NCBI RefSeq assembly: GCF_007556815.1
Contig: NZ_CP041743.1
Span: forward strand, 1,178,001 to 1,242,000
DNA from: Paraburkholderia megapolitana
GTDB lineage: Bacteria; Pseudomonadota; Gammaproteobacteria; Burkholderiales; Burkholderiaceae
Length of the DNA stretch: 64,000 nt
Direction: 5' to 3'
The notes beneath the pieces are model-generated. The model was not told the DNA's origin and made no database searches. It was given only the letters and a program-made list of their open reading frames with translations. The translations under genes and the position numbers were made by a program. Below are positions 9,076-18,104 of the stretch, piece after piece; position 1 is the first letter of the stretch; each line of letters starts with the position of its first letter.

Positions 9076-9975
9076 CTAGTTCTTCCGTTTCTTTGCCTTA
9101 GTTGTGGGAAAGAACTCAAGCCCATGCGGCGACAGAATGTCCTGCAAACGACGCAACTGACCGAGGCTCGTCGCACCGCGCCGTAACGTCACGCCGACGA
9201 TCAGGATGTCGATGATCGCAAGATGAGCGAGACACGCGTCGCTACCGACATAGACGTTCACCGACGGCGGCAGCGAAAAGGTCAGCGCGATGTCGGACGC
9301 GTCCGCGAGCGGCGTGCCGGGCTCGCAGATACCGATCACGATCGCACCGCGCTCTTTGGCCACCGCGACGGCTTCCAGAAGAAACGGCATGCGGCCAAAG
9401 TGCGAGATCGCGATGACGACGTCGCTGGGACCGAGCGTAGCCGCCGAAAAGAGCTGCATGTTGGCATCGGTATAAGCCTGCGCATGCAGACCCATACGGA
9501 CTAGCCGCGATTGCGCATCCGTCGCGATGAAGCCGGAGGTGGTGCCTACACCATAGCAGTCGACTCGCGCGGTATTCACGAGCGCGGCAATGGCACGTTC
9601 GATGCGTTCAAGCGGCAACTGCCGTTCTACATCGAGCAGACTGTCGGCCGAGCTGCGCAACACCTTCGAAACGATCTTGCCTACCGAATCTTTAGCCGTC
9701 ACCGTGCGATGCAGCGCGGCGCTACCGCGCGCGATCTGCTGCGCGACCTGCAATTTGAACTCCCGCAAACCCTCGTATCCGACAGCGCGGCAGAAGCGTC
9801 CGACTGTCGGATCGCTTACGCCGGCGCGCGCCGCGATATCGGAAACGTGGGCCTGCATGGCCCATTCGGGATCGTCGAGAAACACCCGGGCAACGCTGCG
9901 CTGTGCATCGGCGAGCTCGGGAAGGCGCGCGCGGATAAGCGCAAAGAGATCGGAGTCCGGTTCCTGTTTTGCCAT
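9076..9975 (-). CDS. RpiR/MurR-family regulator (HTH + SIS domain)
   Basis: This 299-residue protein has an N-terminal HTH_6 domain (VARVFLDDPEWAMQAHVSDIAARAGVSDPTVGRFCRAVGYEGLREFKLQVAQQIARG) and a C-terminal SIS sugar-phosphate-binding domain (VDCYGVGTTSGFIATDAQSRLVRMG; DVVIAISHFGRMPFLLEAVAVAKERGAIVIGI). Family members sense phosphosugars and control sugar catabolism. It is divergent from the alpha-galactosidase gene with a 347-nt intergenic region containing a TGTAA-N5-TTACA palindrome. This suggests it controls galactoside use. It could also read into the downstream deiminase lipoprotein gene. Confidence 0.88.
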   Translation of the reverse strand: MAKQEPDSDLFALIRARLPELADAQRSVARVFLDDPEWAMQAHVSDIAARAGVSDPTVGRFCRAVGYEGLREFKLQVAQQIARGSAALHRTVTAKDSVGKIVSKVLRSSADSLLDVERQLPLERIERAIAALVNTARVDCYGVGTTSGFIATDAQSRLVRMGLHAQAYTDANMQLFSAATLGPSDVVIAISHFGRMPFLLEAVAVAKERGAIVIGICEPGTPLADASDIALTFSLPPSVNVYVGSDACLAHLAIIDILIVGVTLRRGATSLGQLRRLQDILSPHGLEFFPTTKAKKRKN

Positions 9976-10322
9976 GGTCGAATGATCGGTGTTGTCGATG
10001 TAAATAATATACGTGAATGATCAATTTAAACTCAAAGATCACATGCGGGTCATACAGTACAAACCCTGGAATTAACGCTGTTTACGCATAATTTTCCACC
10101 AACAAGGCTTGGCACGGATGACAGTCAAAATTTAACGATGTAATGTATTTACACATACCGACCGGCAACCGGCAAGCGACGAACCCGCCGGAAGCCACGC
10201 CTGATCTGTCTGATTTCCGTCTCCCACCTGCTCGTATCGGTATGTAACCCGAACATAAAAAGCGGTCCGCCGTTTGTGACGTAGCGGACTTCTCAAATAT
10301 TGAACCATTCAGAGGTGTCGCG
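9976..10322. promoter_or_regulatory. Divergent rpiR / alpha-galactosidase regulatory region
   Basis: These 347 bases lack a gene and are clearly more AT-rich than the flanking coding DNA. They contain the HexR-like palindrome at 10139-10153. A weaker half-related site, TGTAAATAATATACG at 9999-10013, lies only 24-38 bp from the rpiR start codon. I could not assign -35/-10 pairs with confidence. Confidence 0.5.
10139..10153. promoter_or_regulatory. RpiR/HexR-like operator palindrome
   Basis: TGTAATGTATTTACA is an inverted repeat TGTAA / TTACA with a 5-bp spacer. It closely resembles the known HexR box (TGTAAT-n-ATTACA type), bound by an RpiR-family protein. It lies in the intergenic region between an rpiR gene and the GH27 gene, about 170 bp before the GH27 start. 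Confidence 0.55.
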
Positions 10323-12128
10323 ATGTCGAGAATAGCTCTGGTTAGATTCGGTCTGGTGTTAGCGATGGTGCTCCGGTTGTTTTGTCTGGATGTGCATGCC
10401 CAGCAACAACCTGTGCCGCTCGCTCAGGTACCGCCCATGGGATTCAACGATTGGGCCCGTTTTCAATGCACACCGCAGGCACCGCTCAATGGTGGTAACC
10501 AGGCCACGTATTCGTTCCAGCAATTTATGGAAGACCAGGGGCAGGCGCTGTATGACTCCGGTTTGAGTGCCGTCGGTTACCGGACCGTCGTGGTGGACGA
10601 CTGCTGGATGGTGCGCAATGCGGCGGGCTACCTGCACGGCGATCCCAAATGGGCCGGGTCTTCACAACCCGGTTTCGATTACGAACTGACTTCGTACATG
10701 AGCACGCTGCACAACCTCGGGCTGCTGGGTGGCGTGTACAACACGGCGGGCGCGACGACGTGTCAAGGCGCGCAAGCAGGTGCGCAAGGGCATCAGCAGG
10801 TCGATGCGAATTCCTACGCGTACTGGGGTGTCGATTTTCTCAAGCTCGATAACTGCGGCGCGACAGGCAATGTCGACGTAGGGACGCTCGACAAGCAGAT
10901 GCAGGCGGCCCTGAAAAGCGAGAAACGTCCGATCCTCTTCGATCCGTCGCTGCCGGCCGGATACTCGCCTGACCAGCCCGAGAAGTACCCGGCTTTGGCG
11001 CTGGCCAAACAGCTTGGGCAAATGTGGCGGGTGTCGGCGGACATCATGACGACGAATCCGTCGAATCTCGTCGACCCCTGGGATTTCTACAACGCCAATG
11101 CATACGAAGAAGGGGTTTATCAGTCCTATGACGACACGATTGCGTTGTCGCGTTACATGGCACCGGGTAGCTGGAACGATGCCGATCAGCTCGTGATTGG
11201 CGATAACGGCCTGTCGACAGCGGAAGAAAGAAGCCAGCTTGGCCTCTGGTCGATCATGGGCGCACCGCTGATCCTCAGTACCGATGTCCGCAAACTGGTC
11301 CATCCTACGACGACACATCTGCGGAATTCGCTGGAGATCCTGAGCAACAAAAACGTGGTCGCCATCGATCAGGACCCGCTCGGCGCAGGCGGCTATCGTG
11401 TGATGCGCGACAACCCGGCTGCGAACGCGGGGTTCGATGTGATCGTCAAACCGCTCAAGGATGGTAGCTTGGCGGCACTCGTTCTGAACAAGGGCGGCAG
11501 CGAGCAATCCTACACGCTGAAGCTTGCGTCATTGGGTCTTTCCCCAGCGGCAAACGGTCGCTATTCGGTACGCGACCTGTGGAACGGTACGACGCAATCG
11601 TCGGTGACGTCGGTAACCCAGACGATCGGTTCGCACGACAACCTGATGTTGCGGATTGAGGGCGGCGGCAAGCTCGTTCCGACCGGTCAGATCCAAACGA
11701 CTCAACCGGGGTTCGCGACACCTGCACTCTGCCTGTCTGTTTCTGGTGGAGCTGCGAAGAGCGGTGCGGGCGTTGTCGTCGATACCTGCTCGAACTCGGC
11801 GGCTCAACAATGGCAGCGCGAGGCTAACGGTACGATCGCGCTGGCTGGTACATCACTTTGTCTCTCGGCCAATGCAACGGCGGCGCCCGGTTCGATCAAC
11901 CCTGCTTCCGGGCTGTGGGCCACGCTGAATTCGTGCAACGTACGCGACACGAAACAGGTTTTCTCCTACACGCTCACGGGCAATCTGAAGAATAGCCAGG
12001 GGTGTCTCGATGTTTTCGAAGGCACCGTATCGACTGCGGGAACGCCGGTCGACATCTATCAATGTGCGGCGGATGCATCGCCGCAGGTTAATCAGATCTG
12101 GTCGGCTCCGCACGGTTCGAAGCTATAG
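10323..12128 (+). CDS. Secreted GH27 alpha-galactosidase with ricin-B-type lectin domain
   Basis: This 601-residue protein has a signal peptide (cleavage near DVHAQ). A GH27 catalytic domain spans roughly residues 35-430: PPMGFNDW, VVVDDCW, nucleophile Asp176 in WGVDFLKLDNC, probable acid/base Asp240 in WRVSADI, and SWNDADQL. A beta-sandwich domain follows. The end (about 460-600) is a ricin-type trefoil lectin/CBM13 with repeated Cys and QxW-like motifs (CLSVSGG, QQWQREANG, CLDVF, QIWSAP). The enzyme would release alpha-galactose from plant galactomannan or raffinose-type oligosaccharides outside the cytosol. A divergent RpiR regulator and operator-like palindrome suggest sugar-responsive control. 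An AGAGG ribosome site precedes the ATG. Confidence 0.9.
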   Translation: MSRIALVRFGLVLAMVLRLFCLDVHAQQQPVPLAQVPPMGFNDWARFQCTPQAPLNGGNQATYSFQQFMEDQGQALYDSGLSAVGYRTVVVDDCWMVRNAAGYLHGDPKWAGSSQPGFDYELTSYMSTLHNLGLLGGVYNTAGATTCQGAQAGAQGHQQVDANSYAYWGVDFLKLDNCGATGNVDVGTLDKQMQAALKSEKRPILFDPSLPAGYSPDQPEKYPALALAKQLGQMWRVSADIMTTNPSNLVDPWDFYNANAYEEGVYQSYDDTIALSRYMAPGSWNDADQLVIGDNGLSTAEERSQLGLWSIMGAPLILSTDVRKLVHPTTTHLRNSLEILSNKNVVAIDQDPLGAGGYRVMRDNPAANAGFDVIVKPLKDGSLAALVLNKGGSEQSYTLKLASLGLSPAANGRYSVRDLWNGTTQSSVTSVTQTIGSHDNLMLRIEGGGKLVPTGQIQTTQPGFATPALCLSVSGGAAKSGAGVVVDTCSNSAAQQWQREANGTIALAGTSLCLSANATAAPGSINPASGLWATLNSCNVRDTKQVFSYTLTGNLKNSQGCLDVFEGTVSTAGTPVDIYQCAADASPQVNQIWSAPHGSKL

Positions 12129-12144
12129 AACCTGCCTCCTGCTG

Positions 12145-12172
12145 GGACTGGCCTGCTTCGGCAGGCCAGTCC
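12145..12172. terminator. Convergent terminator hairpin
   Basis: A perfect 12-bp stem (GGACTGGCCTGC at 12145-12156 with its complement at 12161-12172) closes a TTCG tetraloop. It lies between the convergent alpha-galactosidase and cdsA-like genes, 16 nt after the former's stop. There is no strong U-tract on either strand. It could act in both directions. Confidence 0.7.
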
Positions 12173-12196
12173 GATGACTGCAAACGCCACGCGGAC

Positions 12197-13129
12197 TCAC
12201 TTTACGTACAGATAACGCACAAGATGAAAGAACACCGGCGCCGCAAAACAGATCGAGTCGACCCGATCGAGCGCGCCACCGTGACCCGAGATCATCGACC
12301 CCCAATCTTTCGCACCGAGCGAGCGCTTGACGGCCGACAACACGAGACCGCCGACAAAACCCGACAACACGATCGCCAGTGACATAAAAAACGCCGCACC
12401 AAAACTGAACGGCGTCACGCGATAGAGCAACGCACCGCATAACGTCGCAAGCAGTCCACCGCCGATAAAACCTTCAACCGTTTTCGACGGACTCAACTGC
12501 GGCGCGATCTTGCGCTTGCCGAACAGCTTGCCGACGACATACTGGAACACATCGCTGATCTGCACGACGAGCAGGAAGAAGAACAGCAGCAGGGCGTTTT
12601 CGCCCTGGTAGTGTTCGATGTCGAGAATCAGCAGTGCGGGTGCGTAGCTAAGCCCGTAGACGCAAACCATCAACGCCCAGTGGATCTTCGCACTGCGGTT
12701 CAAAAACTCCTTCGTGTCCTGCGTCAGCGCGGATACCAGCGAGAGTGTGATGAACAGATGCACCGGCACGAAGATCGAGAACATCCCGTACCAGTTCACC
12801 CATAGCAGGATGTACTGCACGGGAATCGCGATGAAGAACGCGATAAACAGCGTGGTGTGATCGCTCGGCGATGTCGGCGTCAACGTAATGAACTCGCGCA
12901 ACGTCAGGTACGAGGCGATCGCGAACACGATGTAGGTCGCGCCCGACCCGAGGCCAATCGCGATCGCCATGATCGCGATCATTCCCCACCATGCGCGGAT
13001 ACGTTGGTTCAGGTTGGCGATCGTCGTGCTCTTGCCGCCGTCGCGCCACGCGAGGATCGCACCGATGACCGACGCGATCGCCAGAAAGCCGGTTACGCCG
13101 GCTACGAGTTCCCAGAACACGGTTCGCAT
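12197..13129 (-). CDS. Phosphatidate cytidylyltransferase (CdsA/YnbB-like)
   Basis: This 310-residue multi-pass membrane protein has the CTP_transf_1 signature near the C-terminus: SAVKRSLGAKDWG followed by SGHGGALDRVDS, preceded by GKRKIAPQLSPSKTVEGFIGG. The family makes CDP-diacylglycerol from phosphatidic acid and CTP at the inner membrane. Its neighbours are a PlsC acyltransferase and, divergently, a CDP-alcohol phosphotransferase, a hydrolase/methyltransferase fusion and a PAP2/dual-specificity phosphatase. Those families match E. coli ynbABCD, in which YnbB is a CdsA paralogue. It is therefore more likely an accessory YnbB-type enzyme than the housekeeping CdsA. Confidence 0.88.
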   Translation of the reverse strand: MRTVFWELVAGVTGFLAIASVIGAILAWRDGGKSTTIANLNQRIRAWWGMIAIMAIAIGLGSGATYIVFAIASYLTLREFITLTPTSPSDHTTLFIAFFIAIPVQYILLWVNWYGMFSIFVPVHLFITLSLVSALTQDTKEFLNRSAKIHWALMVCVYGLSYAPALLILDIEHYQGENALLLFFFLLVVQISDVFQYVVGKLFGKRKIAPQLSPSKTVEGFIGGGLLATLCGALLYRVTPFSFGAAFFMSLAIVLSGFVGGLVLSAVKRSLGAKDWGSMISGHGGALDRVDSICFAAPVFFHLVRYLYVK

Positions 13130-13170
13130 GATTTGTCTTGGTGGTTTAAGGGAAGCGGGGTGCCGGTCCG

Positions 13171-13791
13171 TCAGTGGGCCGGCGCGAGTTCGACGACGGC
13201 GTCGCGGGCACGCTGCAGGAAATCTGCCTTCGCTTCATCGGCGGCGAGCGACAGCGGCGCGCCGAAGTGCACCTTGCAGATCAGCGGCACGGGCCAGATC
13301 GCACCCTTCGGCATGATGCGCTGCAGGTTCTCGAGGTAGACGGGGCACAGCTCGATATCGGGGAATTCAGTGGCGAGCCGGTACAGGCCGCTCTTGAACG
13401 CTTGCGGCAGCGTCTCGGCACTGCGCGTGCCTTCGGGAAAGATGATGATCGAGTGGCCGAGGCGCAGCGCTTCGCGCACCGGGTCGAGCGGATCGCTGTC
13501 GCTTTCGTGCTTGCGATCGATCAGCACCACGTTCAGCAGATTGCGCGCGATGTGAATCTTGGTCTTGCTGGTCTGCCAGTAGTCGCGCGCGGCCACCGGC
13601 CTGATCTGCGAGCGCAGCTCGCGCGGCAGCGCGGTGAGAATGGCGAGCGTGTCGACGTGACTCGTGTGATTCGAAAAATAGATGCGCTGCGCCGCGCTCG
13701 GAGCGCCCTTGTGCCACACCGGATAGGCGCCCGCCACGAGATGGACGATTCCCAGTAAGCCATCGCGTTGCCATTCGTGCCAGATACTCAT
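13171..13791 (-). CDS. 1-acyl-glycerol-3-phosphate acyltransferase (PlsC family)
   Basis: This 206-residue protein has the acyltransferase HX4D motif (SNHTSHVDTLAIL) and the phosphate-binding FPEGTRS block with the expected spacing. The family transfers acyl groups to lysophosphatidate-like acceptors at the inner membrane face. It is short for PlsC but the catalytic core is complete. The cdsA-like gene starts 41 nt downstream on the same strand, so the pair should form a two-gene operon making CDP-diacylglycerol or a related activated lipid. It is an addition relative to the E. coli ynb cluster. Confidence 0.85.
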   Translation of the reverse strand: MSIWHEWQRDGLLGIVHLVAGAYPVWHKGAPSAAQRIYFSNHTSHVDTLAILTALPRELRSQIRPVAARDYWQTSKTKIHIARNLLNVVLIDRKHESDSDPLDPVREALRLGHSIIIFPEGTRSAETLPQAFKSGLYRLATEFPDIELCPVYLENLQRIMPKGAIWPVPLICKVHFGAPLSLAADEAKADFLQRARDAVVELAPAH

Positions 13792-14230
13792 CGGATTCGC
13801 CTCTCGACGCCGCCGGTCGCAGCGTTGTTCATATCGGGGAGGGTTAACATTTTTTCTTCATATTCCCGTTTATCGCGACGCCAGAAGCGCTGCCTGAATA
13901 TATCGAGGCGAACCCGTTAAACCGCGTCCGTCGGGATCGCGTGTTTCGCTCGACGGATTATGACGATTTTCCTCGGCGCGCACCATACATCGGCCGGCGA
14001 TCGATAAATTGTGACGCAGATGCACAATCCGATACTGCCCGTGCTGTAAAAAAGGTTAACCGATGCGGTCCTTGACCTTTTCCGCGGATTAAATGACGAT
14101 AACGCCACTTTGAATAATCGATAAAATCCGTTTCCGTGCCGGCTATATACGATTCCGACGCGCCATCCGCGTAAAGCGTATAACCGGCCGATAACGCGGC
14201 GATTGCGTCAAACCGGGCGAAAAATAGACC
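13792..14230. promoter_or_regulatory. Divergent intergenic region of the lipid locus
   Basis: This 439-nt region separates plsC/cdsA (minus) from the plus-strand lipid operon. It is AT-richer than the flanks, with poly-T near 13850 and a poly-A stretch near 14047. GGTTAAC occurs twice (about 13844 and 14054). No open frame with coding character was found. It presumably carries both promoters, but I could not pair -35 and -10 elements confidently. Confidence 0.4.
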
Positions 14231-14830
14231 ATGAGCGTATACGCACTGAAGCCGAAATTTCAGAACCTGTTGCGCCCGCTGGTGCGCGTGCTGGCCAAGT
14301 CCGGGGTGACTGCCAATCAGGTCACGGTTTTCGCGGCGGCGGGCTCGATTCTGGTCGGCCTGATTGCCGGGCTGGGCGCACATCGCGCCTGGTTTCTGCT
14401 GATCCCCGTGTGGCTGTTCTTGCGGATGGCGCTCAACGCGATCGACGGCATGCTGGCCCGCGAATTCGGCCAGAAAAGCGCGCTCGGCGCGTACTTCAAC
14501 GAACTGGGCGACGTGGTGTCGGACATCGCGCTCGCACTGCCTTTTCTGGCCGTTCCCGTTTTCCTTCCTGCCCAGATCTGGGCGTTTGCGCTCGCGGCTG
14601 CGGTCGTCGAATGCGCGGGGCTGGTCGGGCCGCTCGCCGGGGCGAGCCGACGCTACGACGGGCCGCTCGGCAAGAGCGACCGGGCCGTGGCAGTTGGTGC
14701 GTTCGGTCTGTGGATCGGCCTCGGGTTGCCGCTCGCACCGGTCGCGGGGTGGATCTGGTGGGCACTCGTCGTGCTGGCTGCGATCACGACGATCAAGCGC
14801 GTGCGCAACGGTGTAGCCGAAGTGCGTTAG
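14231..14830 (+). CDS. CDP-alcohol phosphatidyltransferase (YnbA-like)
   Basis: This 199-residue polytopic membrane enzyme carries the full CDP-alcohol phosphotransferase signature: NAIDGMLARE, then G in SALGAYFNELGD, then DVVSD. The metal-binding aspartates match DG-AR-x8-G-x3-D-x3-D. It would transfer a phosphatidyl group from CDP-diacylglycerol to an alcohol; the alcohol is unknown. It is first in a plus-strand operon with the alpha/beta-hydrolase-methyltransferase and PAP2/phosphatase genes, as ynbA is with ynbC and ynbD in E. coli. The upstream ribosome site is weak. Confidence 0.87.
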   Translation: MSVYALKPKFQNLLRPLVRVLAKSGVTANQVTVFAAAGSILVGLIAGLGAHRAWFLLIPVWLFLRMALNAIDGMLAREFGQKSALGAYFNELGDVVSDIALALPFLAVPVFLPAQIWAFALAAAVVECAGLVGPLAGASRRYDGPLGKSDRAVAVGAFGLWIGLGLPLAPVAGWIWWALVVLAAITTIKRVRNGVAEVR

Positions 14831-14910
14831 GTGCCGGTGACGGGGGAACCCGACGCCAGGTTCGGGGCGCCGCTGCACGACGCGCCTTTCCAATGTTTCA
14901 GGACATTCCG

Positions 14911-16677
14911 ATGACAGCGCGTATTGCCGAAGAACACACGTTTGCCACGCATGACGGCGAGGCCCTGTTCTATCGCTACTGGCCGGCCACCGGCGCGCGA
15001 TGTAGAGGCGCCGTGATCCTGTTTCATCGCGGGCACGAGCATTCTGCGCGCATGGCGCACCTCGTCGACGAACTCGATCTGCCCGAGCACGCCTTCTTCG
15101 CATGGGACGCCCGCGGTCACGGCCGCTCGCCGGGCCAGCGCGGCTACAGTCCGAATGCGGCCACGTCCGTGCGCGATATCCAGACGTTCGTCGATCACAT
15201 CGGCACGATCTACGGCATTGCCGTCGAAGACATCGCGGTGATCGCACAGAGCGTCGGCGCCGTGCTCGCCGCGACGTGGGTGCACGACTATGCACCGCCC
15301 GTCCGCTGCCTCGTGGTCGCGTCGCCGGCCTTCAGCATCAAGCTCTACGTGCCGCTCGCGATACCGGGCCTGCGGTTGATGTACCGGCTACGCGGGCTCT
15401 TCTTCGTGAATAGCTACGTGAAGCCGAAGCTGCTCACACATGACCCCGAACGTATCGAGAGCTACAGCAAGGACCCGCTCATCACGCGTCCGATCGCCGT
15501 CAACATGCTGCTCGATCTGCACGATACGGCGAAGCGCGTGGTGGCAGATGCGGCCGCGATCAAGGTGCCTACGCAGTTGCTGATTTCCGGCGACGACTGG
15601 GTCGTGCGCCGCGAACCACAGGACGAATTTTTCGAGCGTCTCAGTTCCACGCGCAAAGAGCGGATCGTGCTCGACAATTTTCATCACGACACGCTCGGCG
15701 AACTTGAGCGTGGCACCGCCGTCGCGCAGATTCGCACCTTCGTGCTGCGCGAGTACGATGCGCCGGGCGCAGCGGTCTCGCTGGTCGAAGCCGATTTGCG
15801 CGGGCCGTTCCACGACGAATTTGCGAAGCTGAAGCAGCCACCCGCATCGTTGCCGATGCGTCTTTACTGGGCGATGGTGCGTGGTGGCTTGCGTGTGACG
15901 AGCCTGTTTTCGGCAGGTGTCGCGCTTGGCTTCAAACGTGGCTTCGATTCGGGGTCCGCGCTCGACTACGTGTATCGCAATCGCGCGGAAGGGCGCTTCG
16001 GTATCGGCAGGCTGATCGATCGTAACTATCTCGACGCGATTGGCTGGCGCGGCATCCGGCAACGCAAGGTGAACATCGAGGAGCTGATCGCCGAGGCGAT
16101 CCAGCGCCTGCAGCAGGCCGGCGAACCGGTGCGGATCGTCGATATCGCGGCGGGCCATGGGCGCTATGTGCTCGATGCGATCGCGAATGCCGCGCGTGGG
16201 CGATCGTCGGTTGAAAACATCCTGTTGCGCGATTACAGCGCGCCGAACGTCGAAGCCGGCCGCGCGCTGATCGTCGAGAAGGGCTTCGGTCCGATCGCCC
16301 GTTTCGAACAGGGCGATGCGTTCGATGCAGAGTCGCTAGCAAAGCTCGCACCGCAACCGACGCTCGCGATCGTCTCGGGCCTGTACGAACTCTTTAGCGA
16401 CAACGCGCCGATCGGCGCTTCGCTCGGCGGGCTCGCGCAGTCGGTTCCAGCGGGCGGCTATCTGGTGTACACCGGTCAGCCGTGGCACCCGCAGCTTGAA
16501 TTCATCGCGCGTACGTTGAAGAACCATCGCGGTGAACCTGCATGGGTGATGCGGCGACGCTCACAGGCCGAACTCGACGAACTCGTTGCGCGGGCAGGTT
16601 TTCGCAAGCTCGAACAGCGTATCGACGACTGGGGCATTTTCACCGTCAGTCTCGCGCAGCGGGTGGCGACGCAATGA
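14911..16677 (+). CDS. Fused alpha/beta hydrolase - SAM methyltransferase (YnbC-like)
   Basis: This 588-residue protein is close in length to E. coli YnbC. The N-terminal half is an alpha/beta hydrolase (ILFHRGHEHSARM, FFAWDARGHGRSPGQRG, nucleophile elbow AQSVGA, SGDDWVV, FHHDTLGE). The C-terminal half (from about residue 395) is a class I methyltransferase with motif I VDIAAGHGRYVLDA. The elbow has Ala rather than Gly before QS. TCAGGA lies 7 nt before the ATG at 14911; another ATG at 14893 adds six residues, and the upstream open frame overlapping the previous gene is not coding. The stop overlaps the next ATG (ATGA). A lipid headgroup role is inferred from context. Confidence 0.87.
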   Translation: MTARIAEEHTFATHDGEALFYRYWPATGARCRGAVILFHRGHEHSARMAHLVDELDLPEHAFFAWDARGHGRSPGQRGYSPNAATSVRDIQTFVDHIGTIYGIAVEDIAVIAQSVGAVLAATWVHDYAPPVRCLVVASPAFSIKLYVPLAIPGLRLMYRLRGLFFVNSYVKPKLLTHDPERIESYSKDPLITRPIAVNMLLDLHDTAKRVVADAAAIKVPTQLLISGDDWVVRREPQDEFFERLSSTRKERIVLDNFHHDTLGELERGTAVAQIRTFVLREYDAPGAAVSLVEADLRGPFHDEFAKLKQPPASLPMRLYWAMVRGGLRVTSLFSAGVALGFKRGFDSGSALDYVYRNRAEGRFGIGRLIDRNYLDAIGWRGIRQRKVNIEELIAEAIQRLQQAGEPVRIVDIAAGHGRYVLDAIANAARGRSSVENILLRDYSAPNVEAGRALIVEKGFGPIARFEQGDAFDAESLAKLAPQPTLAIVSGLYELFSDNAPIGASLGGLAQSVPAGGYLVYTGQPWHPQLEFIARTLKNHRGEPAWVMRRRSQAELDELVARAGFRKLEQRIDDWGIFTVSLAQRVATQ

Positions 16678-18104
16678 GCGAGATCCGCAGACAGGTGCCG
16701 GTGTACGGCGACGCATTGCCCACTTCCACGCCGCAGCGCAATGCGACATTTGCGCTGAAAGTGTTGCTGCTTGCCGGATTGGGCGCGGTGTTCTTCGTGA
16801 CTTACGGGCTTTCGAACTGGCTCGCGGGGCAACACGCGCATGTGCCTTCGTTTGCGTTTGCATGGGAGCGGCACATCCCCTTCTGGCCATGGACGATCGT
16901 GCCGTACTGGTCGATCGATTTCCTGTATGCAGCGTCGTTTTTCCTGTGGACGCAGCGCGATGAACTGCTCGGCCACGCCAAACGCCTGCTGACGACGCAG
17001 TGTATTTCCTTCGTGTGTTTCGTCGTGTGGCCGTTGCGCTTCGGTTTCGACCGTCCGCCGGTGAGCGGCGTTTCGGGCGCGCTGTTCACACTGCTCGCGG
17101 GTTTCGACAAACCGTTCAATCAGGCGCCATCGCTGCATATCGGTCTGCTCGTCGTGCTGTGGGTGCTCTACGCGACCCGGTTGCACGGCTTCTGGCGCGG
17201 TGTCGTGCATGTCTGGTTCGCGATGATCGGCCTGTCGGTGTTCACGACGTACCAGCATCACATGATCGACGTTCCGACTGGAGCAGCGGTCGGCTGTTTT
17301 GCGTTGTTCCTGTTTCCGATGCCTGGCGTTCGCACATCGGCCGTCGATGCAGCCGCGTATCGCCAGGCGCAGCGACTCGCCTGGCGATACGCGATGGGCG
17401 CAGCCATAGGAATTGCGGCCGCCTGCTTCACGATTCCCGTTGCGCCGGCCTGGTCGCTGCTGCTCGGCTGGATTGCGCTGGCACTGCTGTGTGTCGCGAT
17501 TGTTTACTGGCGCACCGATCCGGCGCTATTCCAGAAGGATCGGCACGGCAACATGCCGTGGCCTGCGCTCATGCTGTTTGCGCCCACGATCTTCGGGATG
17601 TTCGTCAATTCGCGTCTGTGGACGTGGCGCCATCCTGCGCTGACACTGATTCGCGACGACGTGTTCGTCGGTCGCATACCGACCTCGCACGCGCTGCGGC
17701 ATGCAGGGATCACCGCGGTCGTCGATCTCGCCGCGGAAATGCCGCGTTGGGTCAGACTACGCCCGACGCTCGCCTATGTCTGCGTGCCGCAGCTCGACCT
17801 CGTGCTGCCGACGCTCGCACAGATCCGCCAGACCGTCGCCGCCATCGATACGCTGCGTGCGAGCGGCCACCGTGTGCTGGTCTGCTGTGCGCTCGGTTAT
17901 TCGCGCAGTGCGTTGAGCACGTGCTGCTGGCTCGCCGACCATCTGCGGCTCGACGATGCACAGGAGGCGGTCGCACTGCTGCGCGCCGCGCGACCGCAGA
18001 TCGTGCTGTCCACGCAAGGCGTGGCACCGATCCAGCATTACATCGCGCAGCGCGCGATCGTTACTGCTGATGCTGCGCGAGCGGAGTCGAACCGTCATGC
18101 GTGA
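16674..18104 (+). CDS. PAP2 / dual-specificity phosphatase membrane protein (YnbD-like)
   Basis: This 476-residue protein begins with several membrane segments carrying PAP2-type motifs: RFGFDRPP, APSLHIGLL and TTYQHHMIDVPTG. It ends in a tyrosine/dual-specificity phosphatase domain with the CX5R signature in VLVCCALGYSRSAL. Two phosphatase folds on one polypeptide is the YnbD architecture (the E. coli protein is about 430 residues). It would dephosphorylate a lipid phosphate such as a phosphatidylglycerol-phosphate analogue, with the second domain possibly cytosolic. It is translationally coupled to the previous gene (ATGA overlap) and to the next (8-nt overlap). Confidence 0.87.
   Translation: MSEIRRQVPVYGDALPTSTPQRNATFALKVLLLAGLGAVFFVTYGLSNWLAGQHAHVPSFAFAWERHIPFWPWTIVPYWSIDFLYAASFFLWTQRDELLGHAKRLLTTQCISFVCFVVWPLRFGFDRPPVSGVSGALFTLLAGFDKPFNQAPSLHIGLLVVLWVLYATRLHGFWRGVVHVWFAMIGLSVFTTYQHHMIDVPTGAAVGCFALFLFPMPGVRTSAVDAAAYRQAQRLAWRYAMGAAIGIAAACFTIPVAPAWSLLLGWIALALLCVAIVYWRTDPALFQKDRHGNMPWPALMLFAPTIFGMFVNSRLWTWRHPALTLIRDDVFVGRIPTSHALRHAGITAVVDLAAEMPRWVRLRPTLAYVCVPQLDLVLPTLAQIRQTVAAIDTLRASGHRVLVCCALGYSRSALSTCCWLADHLRLDDAQEAVALLRAARPQIVLSTQGVAPIQHYIAQRAIVTADAARAESNRHA

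Noticed and set aside
14203..14910. N-terminal extension of the hydrolase-methyltransferase frame
   Set aside because: It overlaps the CDP-alcohol phosphotransferase gene in another frame and translates to Arg/Gly-rich shadow sequence. A supported start exists at 14911.
13958..15295. 445-residue frame antisense across the lipid operon
   Set aside because: Arg-rich shadow overlapping two well-supported plus-strand genes and their promoter region.
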